Shown: positions 1 to 8,283 of the stretch, piece by piece
Position numbering within the stretch: the first letter of the stretch is position 1
Layout of the letters: every line of letters starts with the position of its first letter
Origin: Bacillus sp. IITD106
GTDB taxonomy: Bacteria; Bacillota; Bacilli; Bacillales; Bacillaceae_C
Reading direction: 5' to 3'
DNA: 56,521 nt
Assembly: GCF_019459225.1 (NCBI RefSeq)
Contig: NZ_JAIAZY010000030.1
Span: 1 to 56,521, forward strand
Notes under the pieces: generated by a model
What the model was told of the DNA's origin: nothing
The model's database searches: none
Seen by the model: only the letters and a program-made list of their open reading frames with translations
Made by a program: the position numbers and the translations under genes

Positions 1-50
1 TCAGGCGTTTCTTCAATAATTTTATTTATTTTAGTCCAGTATATTTGCAT
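1..50 (-). CDS. 5' end of a gene leaving the window; possible iron-regulated oxidoreductase (partial)
   Basis: Sixteen codons are visible, reading MQIYWTKINKIIEETP, and the gene runs off the left edge. The ATG ending at base 50 has an AAGGGGA ribosome site seven bases upstream, which favours it over the ATG at 57 that lies directly on that site. The pattern of a beta strand followed by I-x-E-T-P resembles the first strand of ferredoxin-reductase-type FAD-binding domains, such as siderophore-interacting reductases. That is an inference from very few residues. A Fur-like box 55 bases upstream suggests iron regulation. Confidence 0.45.
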   Translation of the reverse strand, partial: MQIYWTKINKIIEETP

Positions 51-104
51 TATACATTCCCCTTACTCAATTATATTTATTGTTACTATCTAATATACAA
101 TAAA

Positions 105-119
105 TGATAACGATTCTCA
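105..119. promoter_or_regulatory. Fur-like box
   Basis: TGATAACGATTCTCA matches the Bacillus 7-1-7 Fur consensus TGATAATnATTATCA at 12 of 14 defined positions. It lies 55 bases upstream of the leftward gene at the window edge. A possible -10 (TATAAT on the minus strand, 75 to 70) lies between box and gene, so the site could act as an operator for that gene. Confidence 0.5.
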
Positions 120-420
120 ATTAAATGGAATGATTATTTCAAGTAATTTATACAACTTAAATGTACTAGCAATATAGGAAAAAGTAATATCACTAGTCTG
201 TCATATTGGTCCTTGAAAAATGTATCAAGGGCAGCGCCGGTAATTACTTTAAGAAGAGCATCCAAATTGATGGCTATTACTTTGTTCGACTAACGATCAA
301 AATAATGGCTTTTTCTATTTGTGTAAGTGCAGTTGAAATAGCTAGATGACTATGAATGATTGACATGATCTACACAATAAAAATTTAAAAAAGTTTGTTA
401 AAATAAAATTGGAGGTGGCA
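120..420. other. Intergenic stretch without recognisable gene
   Basis: No open frame with a ribosome site and recognisable protein was found. One minus-strand frame (about 280 down to 130) stays open for roughly 45 codons but has no start site and resembles nothing I know. TTGACA at 360-365 could be a -35 for the downstream regulator, but the corresponding -10 is weak. Confidence 0.3.
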
Positions 421-1698
421 ATGTTGGCTGATAATGAAGAAAAAAACTGGGGGCGGCTGATAAAATATCATCGTCAGCAACAAGGATTAAAGCAAGATGA
501 TGTAGCTGTAGGTATTTGTACCCCTTCTTACTTGAGTCGTATTGAAAATGGCGTTGTCATTGCCGAACAAGCCATATATGAAATGTTGTTAGCACGCCTA
601 GGCATTGATTTGGTCCATGAAAAAGAGCAATTAACGGCAAAACGCGCTCTTCTAGAAACAATATACGAAAAATTACTATCGAATGAAGAACTTACACAAA
701 ATGAATTATTAAGCTTAGAGTCTTTCCAAACGGATACTTTCCAACAAGAAATCGATTTGCTGGCTGGACTGGTTTATAGTCGTTATTTATTATCCATCGA
801 TGTGCTGAAGGAAGCTCGTGAGCTACTTATAAAATTGGAACCGCTTATCACTTGGCATCAGGACAGAGTAACACAAATGTATATTGGGATTACAACGTTT
901 GCTCATTTATCCCATTTAGAGTTCCAGGAGATTATCTTAAGAGAAGAACAACAACAAGTTAGTAATTATATGAACACAGCTAGTCGTTTTGAGCAAGCAA
1001 ATTACTTTTATCATTTAGCTTTTGCATACAATCGCTATTACTCTTTTCAACAATCGCTATTTTACATCGATATAGCGACTCAAAACTTCTCTCATCAATA
1101 TAAACCTTTATTCCAATTAAAGCTTTATTCAATGAAAGGGGTCATTTTGAATGATTTACATAGATTCCAAGAGGCATTAGTGGAATTTGAAGCAGGCCTA
1201 GATTTGTTAAGAAATGTAGCAGCAATACAAACTCCAAGGCAGTGGAGTTCTCTCTATAATAACATTGCCTATTGCTATGAATGTCAGGGCTTATTTAAGG
1301 AAGCGATGTCATATTATGAGCAAGCAAATAGCTTTTATGAAGATTTACATACGGTTATTAACTGGATGCGGGCTAGTTATCAACAAGGGGATGAAGAAAC
1401 ATTAAATAAGCTATTTATCGAATATCCAAGGGAACGTTTTAACGTCTTGCATCATCAATATCAGTGGGAATTGTTGAAATTTGCAAATGAGCGAAACATA
1501 ACGCTTACTAAGTTAAAGGAGCTAGAAGAACTCGTCTTCCCTCACTTCGAGCAGCAAGAGTATTATTCATTAACATTATATTATGCACCTCTATGGGCAG
1601 CATTTTATGAAGAACTTCATGCTTATAAACAGGCAAGTAAATGCTTCAAGCTGGCATTTATCGCAAGTGAAAAAGTACGTCAGCGCATGAGTTGCTAA
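421..1698 (+). CDS. XRE-type HTH regulator with C-terminal TPR domain (RRNPP-like)
   Basis: This 425-residue cytoplasmic protein has an N-terminal Cro/C1-type helix-turn-helix (about residues 8-65, with SYLSRIENG as recognition helix). An all-helical remainder with repeated aromatic and helix-pair patterns follows, typical of tetratricopeptide repeats. This layout and length match the RRNPP group (NprR, PlcR, Rgg), which bind short secreted peptides and switch neighbouring genes. The ATG at 421 is preferred over the TTG at 409 because GGAGG at 411-415 lies five bases before it. No convincing peptide pheromone gene follows, only a five-codon frame with a good ribosome site at 1711. The nearest downstream gene is an MFS exporter, a plausible target. 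Family assignment is sound; peptide control is inference. Confidence 0.75.
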   Translation: MLADNEEKNWGRLIKYHRQQQGLKQDDVAVGICTPSYLSRIENGVVIAEQAIYEMLLARLGIDLVHEKEQLTAKRALLETIYEKLLSNEELTQNELLSLESFQTDTFQQEIDLLAGLVYSRYLLSIDVLKEARELLIKLEPLITWHQDRVTQMYIGITTFAHLSHLEFQEIILREEQQQVSNYMNTASRFEQANYFYHLAFAYNRYYSFQQSLFYIDIATQNFSHQYKPLFQLKLYSMKGVILNDLHRFQEALVEFEAGLDLLRNVAAIQTPRQWSSLYNNIAYCYECQGLFKEAMSYYEQANSFYEDLHTVINWMRASYQQGDEETLNKLFIEYPRERFNVLHHQYQWELLKFANERNITLTKLKELEELVFPHFEQQEYYSLTLYYAPLWAAFYEELHAYKQASKCFKLAFIASEKVRQRMSC

Positions 1699-1893
1699 GA
1701 GGGAGATTGGATGAACCTTCTTAAATAATATAGTTTGTTATCAGCGGGTTAGGCTTTATAAAACATAGAAAGTTGATTTTATTTGATTACATAGAACTTA
1801 GCCGTTTGGCAGTTAACTCTTTTACCTGCAAATTCATATTTATAAATTCTTTCGTTTCATTAAATATTTTTTTCAAAAGAAATGGGTGGGCAA

Positions 1894-3117
1894 ATGGGTT
1901 CATGGAAGAATCCTATTCTGTTAATTTCAGGAATAGGCATTTCATATTTGGGAAATTGGATATACTTAATTGCACTGAATATCTCAATCTTAAATTTAAC
2001 TGGTTCCGCAGCCGCAGTTGCTGGCCTTTATATTATTCGACCTATAGCTGTTTTAATCACTAATTTTTGGTCTGGTAGTGTCATAGATCGTGTCAATAAA
2101 AGAAAATTGATGATTTCTATTGATATTGTTAGAGGTGTTTTGGTATTTTTCATTCCTTTTATAGGATCTCTATGGACAATATATTTGATTCTACTAATGA
2201 TTAATATGGTTGGATCTTTCTTTGGCCCAAGTTCTTCGGTGTATATAACAAAGTTGGTTCCCTCTGAGAATCGTAAAAGATTTAATTCTATTATGAGTAT
2301 GACCAATTCAGGTGCCTTCCTAATAGGACCAGCCATTGCGGGATTTCTTATCATGTACTTCGATACCGATATATGTATGATCATTAATGCAATAACCTTC
2401 TTTGTTTGCGGCTTTTTCATCTATCTGCTGCCTAATGTAGACGATAAAGTAAATAAAGCACAAGAACCGATACATTGGAAAACCCTTCTTAATGATTGGA
2501 ATGAGGTAAGGAAGTTTTCTATGCAGGCAAAGTTTTTTATATCTGTTTACATATTGTTTCAAGTTGCAATGTTAATTGGGTTTGCATTGGATTCTCAAGA
2601 GGTTACATTTATCAAACAACATTTGGCACTTTCAGATCGGGATTATGGCTTAATTGTAAGCATAACTGGAATTGGTGCCTTGGCAGGTGCGTTTGCTTCA
2701 GCAATGGTGGCGAAAAAGATACAATTAAGACTATATTTAGGTGCTGGAATGTTTCTAACATCAATCGGGTACATCCTGTTTTATTCATCATTTAACTTTC
2801 TAACTGCAACGTTGGCATTCGTCTTTTTAGGCTTCTTCATGGCATTTGCGAATGCGGGTTATGCAACCTTCTTCCAAAATAATGTTCCAATTCATATCAT
2901 GGGGAGGTTTGGAAGCATAGCAGACATGGTACAAGGTACTATTCAAATTGGATTCACACTTATTCTTGGCTTTTTTGCAGAGTGGTTCTCATTGCAATTG
3001 GTTTGTATTATATTTGGCATTATCGGTGCAATACTTGCTACAGCCCTTTTTATAACAACAATGCTACCTTCCAAAGCCAAAAACTTTGAAGAAGATGTTA
3101 CAGCGGCAACTGGTTAA
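1894..3117 (+). CDS. MFS transporter, macrolide-efflux/enterobactin-exporter-like
   Basis: The product is a polytopic membrane protein of about 407 residues with roughly 12 hydrophobic segments. The loop between helices 2 and 3 carries a degenerate MFS motif A (SGSVIDRVNKRK). The N-terminal half (LNLTGSAAAVAGL, FGPSSSVYITKLVP) resembles the MFS_3 branch that includes MefA-type macrolide exporters and siderophore exporters; substrate cannot be read from sequence. The ATG at 1894 follows GGGTGGG; an in-frame ATG at 1882 lacks a ribosome site. It follows the XRE/TPR regulator in the same direction after about 190 bases, and a DUF1992 gene follows after 23 bases, perhaps co-transcribed. Confidence 0.75.
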   Translation: MGSWKNPILLISGIGISYLGNWIYLIALNISILNLTGSAAAVAGLYIIRPIAVLITNFWSGSVIDRVNKRKLMISIDIVRGVLVFFIPFIGSLWTIYLILLMINMVGSFFGPSSSVYITKLVPSENRKRFNSIMSMTNSGAFLIGPAIAGFLIMYFDTDICMIINAITFFVCGFFIYLLPNVDDKVNKAQEPIHWKTLLNDWNEVRKFSMQAKFFISVYILFQVAMLIGFALDSQEVTFIKQHLALSDRDYGLIVSITGIGALAGAFASAMVAKKIQLRLYLGAGMFLTSIGYILFYSSFNFLTATLAFVFLGFFMAFANAGYATFFQNNVPIHIMGRFGSIADMVQGTIQIGFTLILGFFAEWFSLQLVCIIFGIIGAILATALFITTMLPSKAKNFEEDVTAATG

Positions 3118-3140
3118 ATAAAAACAAAAAGGAGGTTCTT

Positions 3141-3479
3141 ATGGATAGAAAATATAACGATCTAATAGGTGATATTTTAGAAGGAGCTGGCGAGAAAGAT
3201 AATTTTAATTATAAAGGTAAAGGAAAACCACTACCAAAGGAATATATAGAAAGGGATATATTTCAAAACTTTCAAAAGATAGCAAAGGATGCAGGGTTTT
3301 TACCGCCATGGTTGGAATTACAAAAGGAAATCTCCGCTTTGGTTCATTCATGTAAAACCGAAAAGGACGTATCTATAATAAATAAGAAGATAAAAAAGTA
3401 CAATAGTATATGCCCTGTTCAAATGCAAAAGTATCTAATAAGCTTAGATGGTATTGAAAAGGCTAAAGAAGTTTGGTAA
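3141..3479 (+). CDS. DUF1992 (DnaJC28-domain) family protein
   Basis: This is a 112-residue soluble protein. The segment YKGKGKPLPKEYI, followed by GFLPPWLELQKEI, is the hallmark of the DUF1992 family, related to the conserved domain of eukaryotic DnaJC28. No J-domain is present and the biochemical role of bacterial members is unknown. An AAAGGAGG ribosome site lies six bases before the ATG. It probably shares a transcript with the preceding MFS exporter. Its 3' end lies directly beside a decayed integrase fragment on the other strand. Confidence 0.75.
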   Translation: MDRKYNDLIGDILEGAGEKDNFNYKGKGKPLPKEYIERDIFQNFQKIAKDAGFLPPWLELQKEISALVHSCKTEKDVSIINKKIKKYNSICPVQMQKYLISLDGIEKAKEVW

Positions 3480-3482
3480 TGA

Positions 3483-3746
3483 TCATGCTAATAAACGCAA
3501 CAAATCGTGTTTTGAGAAATACAGTAAAATATACTTTTTAAACTTCATAGCTTCGCTGTGCATCGTGGATGGTTGCAATCTTTTCTCTTCCGATACCATC
3601 CACTCGTTATATTTTTCCTCAAAAGTAATTTTATTTTCAGTTTTAAAAGTTCCTCGCGAATGTTGTGCGATAATAGCTCTTGCAGCGGTTTCCTCCTCTT
3701 TCTTTGTTTTGAATCCCCTTTGAGTAGTACTTTATACTTTCCACCC
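3483..3746 (-). pseudogene. Remnant of a phage-type tyrosine integrase (N-terminal part)
   Basis: Reading the minus strand from 3746 gives a Gly-Trp-Lys-Val motif, an in-frame stop, then GFKTKKEEETAARAII. About 50 residues later come KRLQPSTMHSEAMKF and KKYILLYF, ending in a TGA at 3483. The order is that of the arm-binding and SAM-like core-binding domains of phage/ICE integrases (K-T-K-K-E-A, then the helix leading to H-I-L-P-Y-F-G). The catalytic domain with R-H-R-Y is absent and there is no start codon or ribosome site. It marks an old, decayed mobile element. No matching attachment site or tRNA was seen nearby. Confidence 0.7.
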
Positions 3747-4014
3747 TAAACTGGACGAAGATAACAATAAGTATTAAATTTTCTGATATGTTAATATAAG
3801 GATAAAGAAACAATTGAGAAATATAAAAACAACGCTAATTAATGTTTTGGTAATACGTTATTCAACAATCTATTTCCATATAGTGGAGGAAGGATTTTAA
3901 AGTTTGGGATATATATGCTAAGTTTATCAGATGTTTTAAGAGCACTAGCAAGCGGATTACTCATTTTGAGTGCGAAAGTTAATATATATTGTTGGGAAAG
4001 TTAAAAATTTTGAT
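3747..4014. other. Intergenic stretch
   Basis: This AT-rich sequence separates the integrase remnant from the YesK-like gene. A 29-codon frame (ATG at 3915) has no properly spaced ribosome site and was not accepted. No operator or hairpin stands out. Confidence 0.3.
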
Positions 4015-4308
4015 ATGGGGGTGTATAAAATAGAAATTATTTATTTGTCTGGGGTGCTTGCAATAATTATTTTCTATTTTCCGTCTTATTACTTCATTAA
4101 AAAGGACCCGCAAAAGCAAAAGATTTATTATTTATTACCAGCAATAATAACTACAGTTTGTCTGGCTTTATATATTGTTTTATCTTTCTTTCTCATAAAA
4201 GATGGGTGGATGATAATGGGAGGGATCTTTTTCTCGTTTGCAGTCATTTCAGGTTCGTTTATTGGCTCATTCCTTCCATTTTTATATTTGAGGATAATTA
4301 ATAAATAG
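4015..4308 (+). CDS. Small membrane protein, YesK-like
   Basis: The protein has about 97 residues and three hydrophobic segments. A Gly-Trp motif in KDGWMIMGGIFF is followed by a Ser/Gly-rich last helix (SGSFIGSFLPF). This pattern recalls the YesK-like family of about 100-residue Bacillus membrane proteins of unknown function. The start is uncertain: an in-frame GTG at 3970 has no ribosome site, and the ATG at 4015 is only weakly supported. A strong terminator follows, so it seems to be transcribed alone. Confidence 0.5.
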   Translation: MGVYKIEIIYLSGVLAIIIFYFPSYYFIKKDPQKQKIYYLLPAIITTVCLALYIVLSFFLIKDGWMIMGGIFFSFAVISGSFIGSFLPFLYLRIINK

Positions 4309-4364
4309 AGTCTCTTCTTTTTTTCATTAAATTGGATGATTCGTGATCTTAAATTATTTCAGGT

Positions 4365-4414
4365 AAAAAAGACGTTTTGATAATCAATTATCAAAGCGTC
4401 TTTTCGTTTTTTTT
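4365..4414 (+). terminator. Rho-independent terminator
   Basis: GACGTTTTGATAA pairs with TTATCAAAGCGTC around a four-base loop and is followed by TTTTCG and eight T. The A-run on the left makes it potentially bidirectional, so it may also serve the convergent vWA gene. Confidence 0.8.
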
Positions 4415-4525
4415 GACCTGTGATTTTGTTTTCTTTCGGCTAGATAGTGAACTAAGAACGAATATACTTAACGCAGCTGCCAACACCTTCCATTCCGTAT
4501 AGGAATGGCAGTTTGTGGATCTATA

Positions 4526-5920
4526 TTACTCAGGGGCATTTTCAATGTATTTCTTTTCAAGAGCTTGTATGGCTTCATCGATTTTCTTGTCGTTCATTTC
4601 ATGCAATTCTTTTTTTAGTTTTGTATATTCTGCCTCTATCCAATTATGGTAGTCTCCATTTTTTTGTCGTAAATAATCATGACTTTCCCTGGACATTAAT
4701 TTCCTATTTTGATATAAATACTGCAATGCAAAGCCAACTTGTTGACCTTCATCTAATCGTTTCCTATATTCATCCGTATCATATCCAAAAATGGCCTGCC
4801 AATTTTTTAAACGATCCCATTCTAACATAGTGCTTTTATCCTTTTTCCAGTCCGCCCATTTTTTGGCGATTTCAGTTGCTTGATCTAATTCTTTCTGGAG
4901 ACTTTCGGCATTTTGTACGTCTTGATATGTCCCTTCTGTCGCCTTAGCTACTTCTTTTAATTGTTTCTGTCCTTCATGATCAATATTGAAGCCGATCACG
5001 TTTACAATGGGAGTAATATCAGAATTGTAAAGGGACTTGGCCGCACCTACCGGATCATCATCACAAGTAGAAATTCCATCACTCACAAGGTATACGATAT
5101 TCGTATTTGCATCCCCTTTAAATGGAGCCAAATCTTTTTGGGCCTCATTTAAAGCGAGTTGAATAGGTGTCCAGCCCGCAGGCTGTGTTTTATCCAATGA
5201 TGATTGAAAAGTAGATTGGTCATAAGGGGCAAGCGGATAAACCAATTCACTACTTGAACAAGACAACTCTTTGTCCGAATTACTTCCCGTCCCTTTATGT
5301 CCGTAAATCCGCAATCCGACATTCGCGTCTTTTGGTAGTCCCTTCATAAAATTAGTAATAGCCTTTTTTGCAGCATCCATTTGCGTCTGGCCGCCCAGAT
5401 CTGCCCTCATACTTCCCGATGCATCGAGAAGGACAAGCACATTCAGATTCTCCTTGAATTGCTTGCGTGGATCATCAATGTCCGGACTACCAATTGATTG
5501 AAACTTCAACTTCGCAATGAGTTCTTCAGGACCTTGGAAATCTTGCTGAAAAATAGCCAATAATTCATTATAATATGCATCCAACTGTTGCTGTGTAGGC
5601 TCCCCCGAAATATCAGGCAAATCTTTTGTTAATTCATCCATCTGCTTCTGTTCTTCGGGTTTTAGAATGCCTACATACTCAGTATGACCTGGAGGAAGTG
5701 CCGCCAACTCAGACAGCGTTTGAGGAAGCGGTGCGACTTCAATTTCTTCCTCTTTTGAATCAGAAACAGTCTCCTCCGCTTGCTCAATATCTTTCTCGAT
5801 CGTTTTGTCGATGGCAATCGGTTGATCCGATACAAGTTTTTTCTTATCTGCTTCTTTATCACCGCAAGCTGTAAGGACAATGGAAATAACTATCCATAAA
5901 ATTAAGCTTCTTAATTTCAT
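4526..5920 (-). CDS. vWA-domain lipoprotein
   Basis: This 464-residue precursor has an N-terminal signal sequence with lipobox LTAC (Cys19), so it should be lipid-anchored outside the membrane. An acidic linker (about 20-65) precedes a helical region and a von Willebrand factor A domain (about 158-345). The metal-binding (MIDAS) motif DASGS is at 166-170 and VSDGISTCDDDP lies further on. A helical tail of about 110 residues rich in W, K and E follows. Such proteins usually mediate metal-dependent protein contacts at the cell surface; the partner here is unknown. The ribosome site AAAGGGAG precedes the ATG. The gene stands alone. Confidence 0.8.
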   Translation of the reverse strand: MKLRSLILWIVISIVLTACGDKEADKKKLVSDQPIAIDKTIEKDIEQAEETVSDSKEEEIEVAPLPQTLSELAALPPGHTEYVGILKPEEQKQMDELTKDLPDISGEPTQQQLDAYYNELLAIFQQDFQGPEELIAKLKFQSIGSPDIDDPRKQFKENLNVLVLLDASGSMRADLGGQTQMDAAKKAITNFMKGLPKDANVGLRIYGHKGTGSNSDKELSCSSSELVYPLAPYDQSTFQSSLDKTQPAGWTPIQLALNEAQKDLAPFKGDANTNIVYLVSDGISTCDDDPVGAAKSLYNSDITPIVNVIGFNIDHEGQKQLKEVAKATEGTYQDVQNAESLQKELDQATEIAKKWADWKKDKSTMLEWDRLKNWQAIFGYDTDEYRKRLDEGQQVGFALQYLYQNRKLMSRESHDYLRQKNGDYHNWIEAEYTKLKKELHEMNDKKIDEAIQALEKKYIENAPE

Positions 5921-6173
5921 ATGTTTCCATACTCCCTTTATTTTTAATAAAAATCTATACCTGGGAAATATTGTATCATCTTATTTAGGAAAATGGTCAT
6001 GAATAGCGAGGAATGGGAGGAAAGGCACGCCTTTATGCTTGTTCGTTAGGGAAAAAGGGGGAGTTTTGTTATTAAAAATGATAGGATCTGTGAATTTAGA
6101 CTGAATGTAGATGAAGAATATGCCAAGAGCTACTTCTTCTACAGGAATCTCGGGATTGATTCGATGCAAATAC

Positions 6174-6224
6174 TTGACTATATAGTGATGTAAGTGTATG
6201 GTGTGTATTAAGGTGATGCACACC
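6174..6224 (+). promoter_or_regulatory. Promoter with overlapping inverted repeat before the gntR-ABC operon
   Basis: TTGACT (6174-6179) and TATGGT (6197-6202) are spaced by 17 bases, a good sigma-A promoter. The perfect inverted repeat GGTGTG-N13-CACACC (6200-6224) overlaps the -10 and the start region, as expected for an autoregulatory GntR/YtrA-type operator. The rest of the 5921-6173 gap shows no supported gene. Confidence 0.55.
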
Positions 6225-6243
6225 TGTTATTTAGGAAGGTGAT

Positions 6244-6630
6244 ATGCCATTTATGAAGATATTAATATCTAATGTTTCTGATAAACCTCTATATCAACAA
6301 ATTAAAGACCAGATTAAGGACTCAATCCTCATTGGAGATTTAAATGAAGGTGATCTACTTCCGTCTATTAGAAGCTTTGCCAATGATATAAAAGTAAGCG
6401 TGCTTACTATTCGCCGTGTATATGATGAATTAGAGCAGGAAGGTTTTGTAACTAGCCAGGTAGGTGTTGGTACTTTTGTTTCGGCTGGAAATGTAGAGCT
6501 TCTTCGTGATGCTAAACGGCATCTTGTTGAAAATAAAATGCATGATCTTATTCAAACCGCAAAATCACTGAAAATATCTAAAGAAGAGTTGAGAGAAATG
6601 ATGGACATATTATTTGAGGAGGATTTATAG
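6244..6630 (+). CDS. GntR-family regulator (YtrA subfamily)
   Basis: This 128-residue DNA-binding protein has the winged-helix GntR domain at its N-terminus (KPLYQQIKDQI, GDLLPSIRSFAND, TIRRVYDELEQEGF, GVGTFVS; about residues 12-80). A short helical tail instead of a ligand domain is diagnostic of the YtrA branch. These regulators usually repress an adjoining ABC exporter operon. AGGAAGGTGAT precedes the ATG, and the stop overlaps the GTG of the next gene by one base. An inverted repeat over the promoter supports autoregulation. Confidence 0.85.
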   Translation: MPFMKILISNVSDKPLYQQIKDQIKDSILIGDLNEGDLLPSIRSFANDIKVSVLTIRRVYDELEQEGFVTSQVGVGTFVSAGNVELLRDAKRHLVENKMHDLIQTAKSLKISKEELREMMDILFEEDL

Positions 6631-7487
6631 TGAATAACATTTTAGAAGTAACTGGACTAAATAAATCCTACGGCAGTTTCTCCCTCTCCGACGTTAGTTT
6701 TTATTTGCCGGAAGGCTGTATCACAGGTTTTATTGGTGTTAACGGGGCCGGTAAAACAACAGCTATTCGAACGATTCTTGGACTTTCGCGGAGAGATTCC
6801 GGTACTATTAAGGCTTTTGGAAAAAATATTGCTAAAAATGAGCGGGAATTTAAAAACCGTATAGGTATTGTATTGGATGATGGGTGCTTTTATGAGGAAC
6901 TAACGATGGCCGAAATGAAAAGCATTATTGCACCTGCATATACGAACTGGAATGAAAATGATTATCGGCAATATATGGAACGGTTCTCCCTTAATCCACG
7001 CCAGCAAATTTCAACCCTATCAAAAGGCATGCGTATGAAGTTTGCACTAGCTTTAGCTCTTTCCCATCAAGCAGACTTGCTTATTATGGACGAACCTACA
7101 AGCGGTCTTGACCCTTTAATAAGAAGCCAGCTTATGGATATCTTGACCAACTTTATGCAACAAGGAGGTAAAAGCGTCTTTTTTTCAACACATATTACCT
7201 CTGATTTGGACAAAATTGCAGATATGTTAATTCTTATTAACGATGGAAAAATTTTATTTGAAGAAGATAAAGATACATTAATGGATACGCATCGTTTAGT
7301 AAAAGGTGATAAAAAAGATCTGACAATCGAAAGTAGAAAACTATTCTTGGATATACAGGAAACCGCATTTGGTTTTACTGGCATAACAAATAAATTATCT
7401 GAAGTGCAAAATTACATGAGTAGTATTTTAGTTGAAAGACCTACTATTGAAGATATTATGCTTGGATACATTGAGGGGGGAAAATAA
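6630..7487 (+). CDS. ABC transporter ATP-binding protein (exporter type)
   Basis: The 285-residue cytoplasmic ATPase has Walker A GVNGAGKTT (about 36-44) and a signature reading LSKGM in place of LSGGQ. Walker B LLIMDEPTSGLD and the H-loop STHITSD follow, with a C-terminal extension usual for BcrA/YtrB-like drug or peptide exporters. The GTG start overlaps the gntR stop, so it is translationally coupled. It should energise the permease encoded immediately downstream. Substrate is unknown; such GntR-linked systems often respond to cell-wall antibiotics or peptides. Confidence 0.85.
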   Translation: MNNILEVTGLNKSYGSFSLSDVSFYLPEGCITGFIGVNGAGKTTAIRTILGLSRRDSGTIKAFGKNIAKNEREFKNRIGIVLDDGCFYEELTMAEMKSIIAPAYTNWNENDYRQYMERFSLNPRQQISTLSKGMRMKFALALALSHQADLLIMDEPTSGLDPLIRSQLMDILTNFMQQGGKSVFFSTHITSDLDKIADMLILINDGKILFEEDKDTLMDTHRLVKGDKKDLTIESRKLFLDIQETAFGFTGITNKLSEVQNYMSSILVERPTIEDIMLGYIEGGK

Positions 7488-8128
7488 TGTTATTACATCT
7501 TGTTAAAAAGGATTTCTTGCTAGTTAAAAAATATTTACCCTTGATGATGCTTTTGCCAATTGCTATTCCTCTTTTTGTTATGTGGCGTGTCCCCGAATTA
7601 TTAGGGTTTGGAGCATTTGTTATTTCCGTTATTTTTACAGAGTTTATGCTTTATCAGTCCGTTTCTTTAGCAGAATTTAAATACCCAAAGGCAGAAGCTT
7701 TACTATGTGCAGTATCCTATACACGGAATGAGATTGTTAAAGCGAGATATGTATTTCTTTTATTAATATTTGTATACTGCTCAATTGCGTACGAGGTATT
7801 AGCTGTATTTGTTCCGAAAATTGAATATCTTACCATGTTTAATATTCTAACGGTACTATTAATCTCGGCTATTCTATTTGGAGTATACACGCCTATTCAA
7901 TATAAATTAGGATTCGAAAGAACAAAGTATTTTTTCTCAATCATCATTATAGCGACACCATTTGTACTTCCTGCTCTAATGAATTCGAATATTAGCCTTG
8001 ATTTCAAGATGTTTTCTGCGCTTCCACCAGTTATTCAGTATCTAGGTTTAACATTGTTAATAATTGTGATTTTATGTGTTTCAGTGATTGTTTCCAGTAA
8101 AATTTATGTTAAAAAAGAACTATTGTAA
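7487..8128 (+). CDS. ABC-2 type permease
   Basis: This 213-residue protein has six hydrophobic segments. A YPKAEALLCAVSYTRNEIVKARY segment after helix 2 (residues about 65-85) is the coupling region of the ABC-2 family found beside YtrA-type regulators. It overlaps the ATPase stop by one base and follows a GAGGGGGG ribosome site. It probably forms the membrane half of the exporter with the preceding ATPase. Similar GntR/ATPase/permease sets include the staphylococcal pmt system, a comparison of layout only. Confidence 0.75.
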   Translation: MLLHLVKKDFLLVKKYLPLMMLLPIAIPLFVMWRVPELLGFGAFVISVIFTEFMLYQSVSLAEFKYPKAEALLCAVSYTRNEIVKARYVFLLLIFVYCSIAYEVLAVFVPKIEYLTMFNILTVLLISAILFGVYTPIQYKLGFERTKYFFSIIIIATPFVLPALMNSNISLDFKMFSALPPVIQYLGLTLLIIVILCVSVIVSSKIYVKKELL

Positions 8129-8165
8129 CTTAAGACCAGAATATTTCTAGAAAGGAAGAATCGCC

Positions 8166-8261
8166 ATGCCAATTTTACCAACGCCTGTAGTCATACTGCT
8201 AGTGCTTTTTCCTTTTGTGTATTTTTATTTTAAAATAAGAAAGGACAGAGGGAAAAAATAA
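8166..8261 (+). CDS. Candidate 31-residue membrane protein
   Basis: A GAAAGGAAG ribosome site lies seven bases before the ATG. The product starts MPILPTPVVILLVLF, spans the membrane once, and ends with a basic tail (KIRKDRGKK), as in other single-span small proteins. It lies 37 bases after the ABC permease in the same direction and could be the last gene of that operon. It could be a small subunit or regulator of the exporter, but it has no recognisable relative. Confidence 0.45.
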   Translation: MPILPTPVVILLVLFPFVYFYFKIRKDRGKK

Positions 8262-8283
8262 TGTAAATTTGTGTTTTTTAAAA

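Noticed and set aside
1773-2063. 96-codon frame overlapping the start of the MFS gene
   Set aside because: It is a shifted reading of the MFS coding region with no ribosome site.
3915-4004. 29-codon frame before the YesK-like gene
   Set aside because: No correctly spaced ribosome site and no similarity that I recognise.
5981-6223. 80-codon minus-strand frame upstream of the GntR gene
   Set aside because: No ribosome site or recognisable protein, and it runs over the promoter and operator of the GntR operon.
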